Source: Candidatus Magasanikiibacteriota bacterium (GTDB lineage Bacteria > Patescibacteria > ABY1 > Magasanikbacterales > 2-02-FULL-50-9b). Taken from it: DNA of 64,000 nucleotides. The position numbers and the translations under genes are program-made. The DNA lies in assembly GCA_903893485.1 (NCBI GenBank), contig CAITMK010000012.1:62001-126000 (forward strand), given 5' to 3'. The first letter of the stretch is position 1; every line of letters starts with the position of its first letter. Below are positions 41,586-48,530 of the stretch, piece after piece. Below the pieces are notes generated by a model, which ran no database searches, was not told where the DNA came from, and saw only the letters and a program-made list of their open reading frames with translations.

Positions 41586-43898
41586 ATGAGCACGCTCCTT
41601 TTTTTCAAAAAAAAGCAGATAGGTTTTTTGATATTTTTATTTGTTGCGGCAAGTTTTTTTGGGTGCAACGTGGTATATGCGGCGCCGGTCTCTTGGTCAA
41701 ATGCAACTGTTCAGTCGGGAATCACTGCCGAACATTTAAAAATTTTATTTGATGTTTCAAGGGCGGAATATCAATCGATTTTTTTAGCAAGCGGTTCATT
41801 GATTCTGGATTATGCCTCGTCTGCTTCGGGTGCCCCCTGGGGAATAACTCAAGTTGACGCGTTTACCTTTGGTGTTGATTCATTTAGTGCTCCGATTTTA
41901 TTTACCACATCAACGGCGGTATCTGGAATAACACTTCTCGCAAGTCATAGCGCGGGGAATGTGATATTTTACGGGAGTGGTGATAATGGCGCCTCGTTTT
42001 CTGCTGGTGGTACCGTGATTGATAAAATTTATTCCGGGGCAATACAAGGACGTGGGACATCGTCGGGGCGCTATGCACTTGCGGGATCAATGTTAAATGG
42101 CGACACCGGACTTTATGATGTTGAATTCGCAACAACAACAGGCTCAACGGTAAGAGGTTATACTACATCAACCGTTGCTTCAGGTTTTTCAAAAGTTCCG
42201 ACGGTTGATTTTGTATATCAAACTGGGAAATCGGTAATTGCGTATGCAGATGGTCTCGATAATATTTTGCATGTAGCAACCTCCACCGATGGTCCGCCTT
42301 GGACTTCATATGATTTTGTGACACCGTATAGTGGAAATGTGACGCCACCTCATGTGAAAGTCGCTGCAGACGGCACGATTTGGATTGCATATGAACAATC
42401 AAATGGAAGATTTACAAATGCAACAATTAATTTATTGCACTATGATCCTGTTTTAGGTTGGGTTAATGAAGTGGTTGATACGCTTGGTGTAAGAATTGCC
42501 TCATTGGGATACGATTTATCGCTGATAAACGGTACAACGCCGGTGCTTGCGTATTCGAGCCATACATCGCCGCATACAACACTTCGTATCGCATATCGTA
42601 ACGGTATTGATTCCGGATGTCTTTCTGGAAGTACCACAATGTATTCATGTAGCGATGTTGCAACGGGCGCGGATACGATAATCGATGGCGGGGGATCTGG
42701 AAATAAAATTAGCGTTGCTGCAGGATCTGGTGAGAATGCTGCGGTAGAATATTCTTCATCAAGTGATGGAGGCGCTATAAAAGTTGCATATGCTGATCTT
42801 TCACCGCTAAATATTCCGGATGTAAACGTGGCGCATTCGGGAATTTATGCGCCAGTTTCAATTGTAAATCCGATGGTGGTTATAAATGAAGGAGCTACTA
42901 CTACAACATCACGGTACGTGCGGATTCATCTTGCGGCGCATTCAGATGCGGGCGTTCAAAGCATGTCTTTATCGAGCGATCCTTCATTTTATGGGCAGTC
43001 TTGGCAGTCATTTCAGCAAGATTCTATATTTGATTTGGGTTCGTCGCCTGGTTTGCAGCGCGTGTATGCAAAATTTGCAAACAACACCGGTGCGGTTTCT
43101 ACGGTTACATTTGCAGAAATCATGTATGAACCTGATATTGTTAATGCAGCGCCGCAGGCAGCCGTGCTGCCGCCAGTCATACCAGTTATATCGTCGGCGC
43201 CGCCAATATCAAGCCCGCCAACTCAACCGGTATTTTATGATTATTATTCTGGACCAGAGGTACAACCTTTTATAAGCGAAACTCCGGCGCCGATTCCTGC
43301 GACAACAGAATCACAAATAAAAGTTGCTTGTCCTGAGCGCGCAAACGCTTTTTCAATTGGCGGACGCGTTTTGCAAATAAATAAAACAGGGAAACTATAT
43401 GTTGCGATCGATGCGCTTCAGACGCTTTGTGAAATTCCAGACAAAAATGTTTTAGCGTCGTGGGGTGGAAAGGTTCAGGCGCATGTAGCAACGTTGCCAG
43501 CATATCGATTTTCAACGCCGCTACCATTTCGGCCAAGGACTATTGTACGCGCATCAAATGCGGCGACAAAATATTTTGTAAATACAAAAGGTGAGCTGCA
43601 AGCATTTCCATCGAATGCGGCGTTTATAAAATTAGGTTATACGAATTCGCCATCATATGTTTCTGCTAAAAATGTTCTCGCAAAATATGATCGATCTGCA
43701 GCGCTAGTAAATTCGGCAATTCATCCGGATGGCACTTTGTTTGTATTAAACAAGTCGCAGGGTGAATATGCAATTTTGCAGGAGCGGACGCTGCATACAA
43801 TAAGTTTGGCTCGGTTAAAGTTGTATGGTGAACGCCCAACCCGCGCAATTACGCTACAAAAAGGCGAGTCATACCCCCTGGGTAAAAGTTGGAATTGA
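41586..43898 (+). CDS. Exported surface protein with propeller-like repeats
   Basis: The 770-residue protein starts with a hydrophobic signal or anchor (IGFLIFLFVAASFFGC; the FFGC could be a lipobox). It continues with strand repeats of a sialidase/propeller type such as VDFVYQTGKSVIAYAD, HVKVAADGTIWIAYEQSNG and AVEYSSSSDGGAIKVAYAD. A Pro-rich linker (residues about 520-580) leads to a C-terminal domain of about 190 residues. There, FRPRTIVRASNAATKYFVNTKGELQAF looks like the short property-and-value repeats found at the ends of many Patescibacteria surface proteins. Function unknown. Its stop lies in the tRNA-Leu -35. Confidence 0.75.
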   Translation: MSTLLFFKKKQIGFLIFLFVAASFFGCNVVYAAPVSWSNATVQSGITAEHLKILFDVSRAEYQSIFLASGSLILDYASSASGAPWGITQVDAFTFGVDSFSAPILFTTSTAVSGITLLASHSAGNVIFYGSGDNGASFSAGGTVIDKIYSGAIQGRGTSSGRYALAGSMLNGDTGLYDVEFATTTGSTVRGYTTSTVASGFSKVPTVDFVYQTGKSVIAYADGLDNILHVATSTDGPPWTSYDFVTPYSGNVTPPHVKVAADGTIWIAYEQSNGRFTNATINLLHYDPVLGWVNEVVDTLGVRIASLGYDLSLINGTTPVLAYSSHTSPHTTLRIAYRNGIDSGCLSGSTTMYSCSDVATGADTIIDGGGSGNKISVAAGSGENAAVEYSSSSDGGAIKVAYADLSPLNIPDVNVAHSGIYAPVSIVNPMVVINEGATTTTSRYVRIHLAAHSDAGVQSMSLSSDPSFYGQSWQSFQQDSIFDLGSSPGLQRVYAKFANNTGAVSTVTFAEIMYEPDIVNAAPQAAVLPPVIPVISSAPPISSPPTQPVFYDYYSGPEVQPFISETPAPIPATTESQIKVACPERANAFSIGGRVLQINKTGKLYVAIDALQTLCEIPDKNVLASWGGKVQAHVATLPAYRFSTPLPFRPRTIVRASNAATKYFVNTKGELQAFPSNAAFIKLGYTNSPSYVSAKNVLAKYDRSAALVNSAIHPDGTLFVLNKSQGEYAILQERTLHTISLARLKLYGERPTRAITLQKGESYPLGKSWN

Positions 43899-43923
43899 CG
43901 AGTTTTGAATCATGTGATATAGT
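43895..43923 (+). promoter_or_regulatory. tRNA-Leu promoter
   Basis: TTGACG (43895-43900), 17 bp, TATAGT (43918-43923). The stop TGA of the upstream gene is inside the -35. Confidence 0.8.
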
Positions 43924-43937
43924 TTTGCCACCTTTTT

Positions 43938-44023
43938 GCGGACGTGGCGGAATGGTATACGCGCCAGCTTGAGGTGCTGGTGGGGGCAACCCTGTGGAGG
44001 TTCGAGTCCTCTCGTCCGCACCA
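43938..44023 (+). tRNA. tRNA-Leu, anticodon GAG
   Basis: Acceptor GCGGACG/CGTCCGC, anticodon stem CCAGC/GCTGG with loop TTGAGGT giving GAG (reads CUC/CUU), a long class II variable arm, and T arm with TTCGAGT. The 3' ACCA is encoded. Confidence 0.95.
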
Positions 44024-44060
44024 GGATGGTCACTCTTTATAAAAAAGCAAATCGGACACT

Positions 44061-44145
44061 AAGATCTTTCGCACACTTTGTGTGCTCAGGTCTTCGCGCC
44101 TCGCTCGCAATTGCGCACTTCGCGCAAGCGCGAGCGCACAATTGC
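44061..44145 (+). repeat. Hairpins between tRNA-Leu and tRNA-Val(UAC)
   Basis: Hairpin AAGATC/GGTCTT with inner GCACAC/GTGTGC (44061-44094). A second GC-rich structure (44107-44145) has outer arms GCAATTG/CAATTGC. The first resembles the tRNA-Ile leader hairpin: stem, TTC, GCRCAC, three bases, GTGYGC, TC, stem. Confidence 0.65.
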
Positions 44146-44151
44146 TCACTC

Positions 44152-44228
44152 GGACGCTTAGCTCAGTTGGTTAGAGCACCTCGTTTACACCGAGGGGGTC
44201 GTAAGTTCGAATCTTACAGCGTCTACCA
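44152..44228 (+). tRNA. tRNA-Val, anticodon UAC
   Basis: Acceptor GGACGCT/AGCGTCT, D arm GCTC/GAGC, anticodon stem CCTCG/CGAGG with loop TTTACAC giving UAC, T arm GTAAG/CTTAC. CCA is encoded. No promoter of its own is seen, so it is probably transcribed with tRNA-Leu. Confidence 0.95.
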
Positions 44229-44229
44229 C

Positions 44230-44257
44230 AAAAACCGCCTCCTCACAGGCGGTTTTT
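44230..44257 (+). terminator. Terminator after tRNA-Val(UAC)
   Basis: Stem AAAACCGCCT/AGGCGGTTTT with a short loop and a T run. Confidence 0.85.
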
Positions 44258-44333
44258 GTATTGGCAAAAATTGCTATATCTATTTATCACGTTTAACCCT
44301 ATATTCAATTTATCATTAACAATTAAAAAATAA

Positions 44334-45560
44334 ATGAAAATTTTTAATAAGAAATCACTCGCATTTGCTTGTGTAATTTCTTCGGCAATTAGTTTGGGCG
44401 GCCCAATCGTGGCGTTTGCGGCAGGTCCAGTGACAGTTAACCTATTATCTGCAGGTAACTATACTATTTTGGCAAAGTCAGGCATTTCAACAACAGGCAC
44501 TACAAAAATTGTGGGCGACATCGGCGTTAGCCCCGCGGCCGCAACTTTTATTACAGGCTTTGGCCTAAGCCTAACTGTGGCGAACCCTTACGCAACAGCA
44601 CCTCAAGTAACGGGTAAAGTTTATTCACCAAATTACGCATCGCCAACACCTACAAACATTTCAACCGCGGTAAATGATATGCAGACTGCATATACCGATG
44701 CGGCAGGTCGCACCAACCCAACTGCAACCGAATTAGGATCGGGGAATATTGGTGGCATGACCTTAGCCCCAGGATTATATAAATGGGGTACGAGCGTAAC
44801 AATTCCAAGTAATTTGATATTAGCTGGTGGTGCAGATGATGTTTGGATTTTTCAAATCGCACAAACACTCAATGTTAGTTCTGCTACAAAAGTGCTTTTG
44901 AGCGGCGACGCACAGGCAAGTAACATTTTTTGGGTGGTTGGTGGCCAAACAACAATTGGCACCACTGCATCTTTTGTTGGCAACATTTTAGATCAAACCG
45001 CAATTGTATTAAACACCGGTGCATCTTTAGATGGTCGCGCACTCGCTCAAACCGCGGTTACCTTAGATTCTAATTCAGTGACGGCTTCAGTGCCAACACT
45101 GATTTTAAATCCGACGCCAGTTGCTGTAACACCAGCACCGGTGTTCACGACTCCAACGGTGGTTGTCTCGCCACAAGCTCCAATCGTGAGTGCTCCTGCG
45201 GTAAGCAATGTTATTGCTAGTAATAATGGTCCGATTCCATTTGGCTTGATTTCGGCTCCAGCTGCATCAAGTTTTGTTGCTGTGCCAGCTGCGGCTGCGA
45301 CAACTGGTTTGCAGATCAAATCAATCACAAAAAATCTTGTTCAAAGTGGTGCGGGAAATGATATAACGGTATTACAACAGTTTCTTATTGCGCAGAATAA
45401 AGGTTCTGCAGCACGAGCGTTGGGAAAAGTGGGCGCAACCTCACATTTTGGGGTATTAACCCGTGCTGCTTTGGCGGAGTTTCAGAAAAATGTTGGCATT
45501 GTTCCAGCGCTAGGAAATTTTGGCGCAATTACAAGAGCGTATATTAGCTTACATTACTAA
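44334..45560 (+). CDS. Ice-binding-like (DUF3494) wall-associated protein
   Basis: The 408-residue exported protein has a signal peptide (to about residue 27). A DUF3494 beta-helix domain spans about residues 30-255: LLSAGNYTILAKSGISTTG, IVGDIGVSP, the MQTAYTDAAGR helix, GGMTLAPGLYKWGTSVTIPSNLIL and DVWIFQIAQTLNVSS. This family includes bacterial ice-binding proteins and adhesins. A Pro/Val-rich linker leads to a peptidoglycan-binding C-terminus (VLQQFLIAQNKG...FGVLTRAAL...FGAITRAYI). Possible roles are ice or surface adhesion outside the cell. The presence of DUF3494 alone does not prove ice binding. Confidence 0.9.
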   Translation: MKIFNKKSLAFACVISSAISLGGPIVAFAAGPVTVNLLSAGNYTILAKSGISTTGTTKIVGDIGVSPAAATFITGFGLSLTVANPYATAPQVTGKVYSPNYASPTPTNISTAVNDMQTAYTDAAGRTNPTATELGSGNIGGMTLAPGLYKWGTSVTIPSNLILAGGADDVWIFQIAQTLNVSSATKVLLSGDAQASNIFWVVGGQTTIGTTASFVGNILDQTAIVLNTGASLDGRALAQTAVTLDSNSVTASVPTLILNPTPVAVTPAPVFTTPTVVVSPQAPIVSAPAVSNVIASNNGPIPFGLISAPAASSFVAVPAAAATTGLQIKSITKNLVQSGAGNDITVLQQFLIAQNKGSAARALGKVGATSHFGVLTRAALAEFQKNVGIVPALGNFGAITRAYISLHY

Positions 45561-45569
45561 TTAAATTGT

Positions 45570-46070
45570 ATGAGTCATTTCCGTGTCGGCGTATTAATTT
45601 CAAGCATCATATTATTTGGTGCGGGTTGTGCTACGCCGGCACAGCCGGTCGCGGCGATTGTGCCGCCAAGCTACTATACAAATATCGTTAAAGCCACCAA
45701 AGATAATACTGATTTTCGTCGTGTATTATTTACCGGGCCAAATAGTCAGTTGGTGATTATGAATATTCCGCCTGGCACTGAAGTTGGTGAAGAGACTCAT
45801 AAATATGCTGAGCAAACTTTATTTTTTTTATCTGGTACGGGCGAGGGAATGCTTGGTGATAAAAAATTTCCCATTGTGGCAGGTGATGTAGTTATGGTGA
45901 CCGCGGGCACCAAACATAATTTTTGGAATACCGGCAAAAATGATCTCAAAATATATACGGTGTATGCACCACCAAACCATATTGATGGACGCGTGCATCA
46001 TACCAAGGCAGATGCAGTCGCTGATGTGGCTGATGAAGCCGTGGGCGAGGCCCCACCGAAAATAAAATAA
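45570..46070 (+). CDS. Cupin-domain lipoprotein
   Basis: The 166-residue protein has lipobox FGAGC (Cys19), so it should be lipid-anchored outside the membrane. A single cupin domain follows, with GTEVGEETHKYAEQTLFFLSGTGEGML (motif 1, ligands from His/Glu) and PIVAGDVVMVTAGTKHNFWNTG (motif 2, His). It ends with a charged tail (ADVADEAVGEAPPKIK). The substrate is unknown. It starts 9 nt after the DUF3494 gene and probably shares its transcript. Confidence 0.88.
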   Translation: MSHFRVGVLISSIILFGAGCATPAQPVAAIVPPSYYTNIVKATKDNTDFRRVLFTGPNSQLVIMNIPPGTEVGEETHKYAEQTLFFLSGTGEGMLGDKKFPIVAGDVVMVTAGTKHNFWNTGKNDLKIYTVYAPPNHIDGRVHHTKADAVADVADEAVGEAPPKIK

Positions 46071-46094
46071 GTGGTATTGAATTTCTAATTGCGT

Positions 46095-46100
46095 TATAAT
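46095..46100 (+). promoter_or_regulatory. -10 box (TATAAT) of the 46110 gene
   Basis: Perfect TATAAT 9 nt before ATG 46110. Confidence 0.65.
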
Positions 46101-46109
46101 GATTTTGTT

Positions 46110-46364
46110 ATGCAACAACAGATCATTGGGCTCATTGCAATTGGTGTTGGTTTCAGCATGGTTTATAAAACCCGAGGCTGGACTGAATTTTTAGGTCGCA
46201 ACGATTGGGCCGAAGATAAACTCGGTCCTGGTGGCACACAATTATTTTACAAATTAATAGGCACGGGTATTTGCATCTTAGGAATTTTTGGAGTAACCGG
46301 AATTTTAGATGGCTTTGTTTACGGAATTGCATCGACCGTTTTTATTGGCGCTAAACCACAATGA
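46110..46364 (+). CDS. Small two-helix membrane protein
   Basis: The 84-residue product has hydrophobic helices at about residues 4-18 and 52-78, joined by a polar loop (KTRGWTEFLGRNDWAEDKLGPGG). I do not recognise it by function. ATG 46110 is chosen from its -10 box, over 46089. Its stop overlaps the start of the methyltransferase gene (ATGA), implying coupled translation. Confidence 0.78.
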   Translation: MQQQIIGLIAIGVGFSMVYKTRGWTEFLGRNDWAEDKLGPGGTQLFYKLIGTGICILGIFGVTGILDGFVYGIASTVFIGAKPQ

Positions 46365-46939
46365 GTATGCAACATCACGGAGTGCCATCATTTACTGAAA
46401 ACACCGGTGCGGTAATACAACCACTTGCAGTGCTTAAAGGGCTCGGTGTTGGCGCGCATGCCCGCATTGCAGATTTTGGAGCAGGGCACGGGCATTTTAC
46501 ATTTGCCGCGGCGCAACTCGTTGGCAAAGATGGACTGGTGTATGCCGTTGAAATTCAGGAACCACTCGTTCTGGCGCTACACCACGAAACAAAATCACGT
46601 GCACTTCATAACGTGTATCCGATTCATGCAGACGCAACAGTTTTAGGCGGCACAAAAATCCCTGATGATGTGATTGATTTTGTTTTTTTGATGAGTAATC
46701 ACGTAGATGCGGCGATGCAGCGTGCGATGATGCAGGAGGCAGTGCGCATCACTAAATTACTTGGCAATATAATTGTGATTGATTGGCTTGACGGAGCCAC
46801 GGTGCCATTTGCGCCTGCAATTACGCAGCGTGTTTCCAAAGAAGACACGCTTAAAAATGGCTTAAGTCTGGGCCTTGGTGTTATTGACGAATTTCGCCCG
46901 GGCAGGTATCATTACGGCGTTAGATTTCACAAACGATAA
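46361..46939 (+). CDS. Class I SAM-dependent methyltransferase
   Basis: The 192-residue protein has the Rossmann methyltransferase motifs. RIADFGAGHGHFTFAAA is motif I binding SAM (residues 37-53), VYAVEIQEP is motif II, and VIDFVFLMSNHVD is the motif IV region. Overall it resembles the UbiE/MenG-like Methyltransf_11/31 group, but the substrate cannot be told. It is coupled by ATGA to the small membrane protein before it and followed by another membrane protein, so a membrane lipid or envelope substrate is possible. Confidence 0.9.
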   Translation: MSMQHHGVPSFTENTGAVIQPLAVLKGLGVGAHARIADFGAGHGHFTFAAAQLVGKDGLVYAVEIQEPLVLALHHETKSRALHNVYPIHADATVLGGTKIPDDVIDFVFLMSNHVDAAMQRAMMQEAVRITKLLGNIIVIDWLDGATVPFAPAITQRVSKEDTLKNGLSLGLGVIDEFRPGRYHYGVRFHKR

Positions 46940-46956
46940 TTCAGGAGGTTCACCGT

Positions 46957-47358
46957 ATGATGCAACTTTTTACCGTAAACTATTGGTTTGGTTTTCCCGC
47001 TTTTATTTCGTCACCATTTTTGACCGCTTTACTGGTTATTTTTGGCATCTCACTTGTTGCCGGCTTAGCTATCATGGGCAACGAACAAAAAATTCAGAAT
47101 CGTTTGTATCGTCAGGTTGCGCTTCGTTCTTCATATACTGCAACATGGATTGGTGCTGTCGGTTTGGTGCTCACGTTCATGCGTGTAGAACGCGCACCAC
47201 TTTTCATGTATCGTTTTTGGTTTTTGTTTTTAATTACTGTTCTCGTGCTTCAGGTATGGCGCATTCGCAAATATGCACTGCGTCGCAAAGTACAGCTCGA
47301 TGAAGAAACGCGCCGTTACGAAACATACGGCAAATATATTCCACACGGCAAAAAGTAA
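46957..47358 (+). CDS. Three-helix membrane protein
   Basis: The 133-residue product has hydrophobic helices at about residues 18-40, 62-75 and 86-103, and a basic cytoplasmic tail (RKYALRRKVQLDEETRRYETYGKYIPHGKK). I do not recognise it. It is an exception among its neighbours in having AGGAGG 9 nt before ATG, as expected for an internal cistron without overlap. The yraN-like gene starts directly after its stop. Confidence 0.78.
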   Translation: MMQLFTVNYWFGFPAFISSPFLTALLVIFGISLVAGLAIMGNEQKIQNRLYRQVALRSSYTATWIGAVGLVLTFMRVERAPLFMYRFWFLFLITVLVLQVWRIRKYALRRKVQLDEETRRYETYGKYIPHGKK

Positions 47359-47359
47359 T

Positions 47360-47719
47360 ATGCGCGTCCGGGGGGACATGGGGGAACACATTGCCCGTCG
47401 CTATATCCAAGCGGCGGGTTTTGTTATTGTGGCGAACAATTTTTGTGTTCAAGGCGCCGAGGTGGATATTATTGCACGTGCGCCAGATGGCTGTTTGGTT
47501 TTTTTTGAGGTGAAGTTGCGGGCGCGCGAACCCGTGGATCATGCGGCCGTGCTGCCACGCGCAAAATTAGCGCGCATGCAAAAAGCTGCGCGCGCTTTTT
47601 TGACGCAGCACCAATGTGGTGGGGCAATGCGATTTGATTTATTACTACTTATTCCAAACGAGGCAGCGCGCACCATGTGTGTGATTTGGCATAAGAATGT
47701 GGGTTTGACGGGGTGGTGA
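47360..47719 (+). CDS. yraN: YraN/UPF0102 family endonuclease-like protein
   Basis: The 119-residue protein shows the UPF0102 pattern: GDMGEHIARRYIQAAGFVIVANNF, GAEVDIIARAPDGCLVFFEVKLR with the PD-(D/E)xK-type residues (E-V-D...EVK), K-x2-RMQKAARAFL and RFDLLLL. This fold is that of Holliday-junction-resolvase-like nucleases; function is not settled, with roles in DNA processing proposed. ATG 47360 overlaps the end of the preceding gene's stop region (TAATATG) and gives the family start. Confidence 0.88.
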   Translation: MRVRGDMGEHIARRYIQAAGFVIVANNFCVQGAEVDIIARAPDGCLVFFEVKLRAREPVDHAAVLPRAKLARMQKAARAFLTQHQCGGAMRFDLLLLIPNEAARTMCVIWHKNVGLTGW

Positions 47720-47733
47720 AATTGCGATATTAT
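47705..47733 (+). promoter_or_regulatory. tRNA-Val(GAC) promoter
   Basis: TTGACG (47705-47710), 17 bp, TATTAT (47728-47733); the -35 is inside the end of the yraN-like gene. Confidence 0.75.
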
Positions 47734-47763
47734 AGGGGCGTTCAATATTTTCTTTCTCACTCC

Positions 47764-47840
47764 GGGCAATTAGCTCAGTTGGTTAGAGCGCTACATTGAC
47801 ATTGTAGAGGTCAGAAGTTCGAATCTTCTATTGCCCACCA
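47764..47840 (+). tRNA. tRNA-Val, anticodon GAC
   Basis: Acceptor GGGCAAT/ATTGCCC, D arm GCTC/GAGC, anticodon stem CTACA/TGTAG with loop TTGACAT giving GAC (reads GUC/GUU), T arm AGAAG/CTTCT with TTCGAAT, encoded CCA. Confidence 0.96.
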
Positions 47841-47841
47841 A

Positions 47842-47872
47842 AAAAATCCACCCACGTCGGTGGATTTTTTTA
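47842..47872 (+). terminator. tRNA-Val(GAC) terminator
   Basis: Stem AAATCCACC/GGTGGATTT with T7 tail. Confidence 0.85.
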
Positions 47873-47937
47873 TCCACAGAAATATTGAACACAAATTGTA
47901 TGCTATACTTTAAAGTATCAAATTCTTAAAATTTTTT

Positions 47938-48498
47938 ATGATTAATAAAAATAATCTCGCAATCCTTGGAAGTGTAATACTTTCACTTGGAACTGCAGCG
48001 CCTCTTGGTGTGTTTGCTGCAAATGTGCCAAGTGTAAAACCGCCTACTGTGGTAAGAGCGCCACAAGCGATGACAGGTCAACATGGAAAGACTGGTGTAC
48101 TTACACACCAAAGTCATTTATTTGGTACGGTCACCGCAGTTAACGCATCAGGTTTTACCTTTACCAGCGATTCCCTGAGCGCGCCAAAAAAAATGAAAAC
48201 AGCAAGTGGAACAGCATTGTCAGCCGCCCCACTGGATTTCACGGTGCAGACAGATACTAAGACGCTTACACTTGCTATCGGTGCTCAATCTGCAGGCAGT
48301 CAAGCAGCCGTTAAAGTCGGTGATCATATACTTGTCATGGGTAATTTAAATAATACAACAAATACTGTAGCGGCAACACGCATTATGATTATGCCTGCAC
48401 CAGGTGCTGTAAGACAGTTTACTCCAGATAAAACAGGTCTGAGTAAATTTATGCAAGCAAAGTTGCCAGCGGGTTTTAAACCACTCACCAAAAAATAA
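47938..48498 (+). CDS. Exported DUF5666-like protein
   Basis: The 186-residue protein has a signal peptide (to about residue 28, VFAAN) and a small beta-rich domain: HLFGTVTAVNASGFTFTSDS, LDFTVQTDTKTLTL and VKVGDHILVMGNLNNTTNTVAATRIMIM. These spaced strands resemble DUF5666/OB-like exported domains that often repeat in CPR. It is not an enzyme by any motif visible. TATACT lies 28 nt upstream within a palindrome (ATACTTTAAAGTAT, 47905-47918). The giant adhesin gene follows after 32 nt and may share the transcript. Confidence 0.75.
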   Translation: MINKNNLAILGSVILSLGTAAPLGVFAANVPSVKPPTVVRAPQAMTGQHGKTGVLTHQSHLFGTVTAVNASGFTFTSDSLSAPKKMKTASGTALSAAPLDFTVQTDTKTLTLAIGAQSAGSQAAVKVGDHILVMGNLNNTTNTVAATRIMIMPAPGAVRQFTPDKTGLSKFMQAKLPAGFKPLTKK

Positions 48499-48530
48499 AA
48501 TAAGCAAGTTCTTTCAACAGACCCTATAAC

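Noticed and set aside
43936..44319. Open frame across the tRNA-Leu/tRNA-Val region
   Set aside because: It covers two clear tRNA genes, hairpins and a terminator; no start signal.
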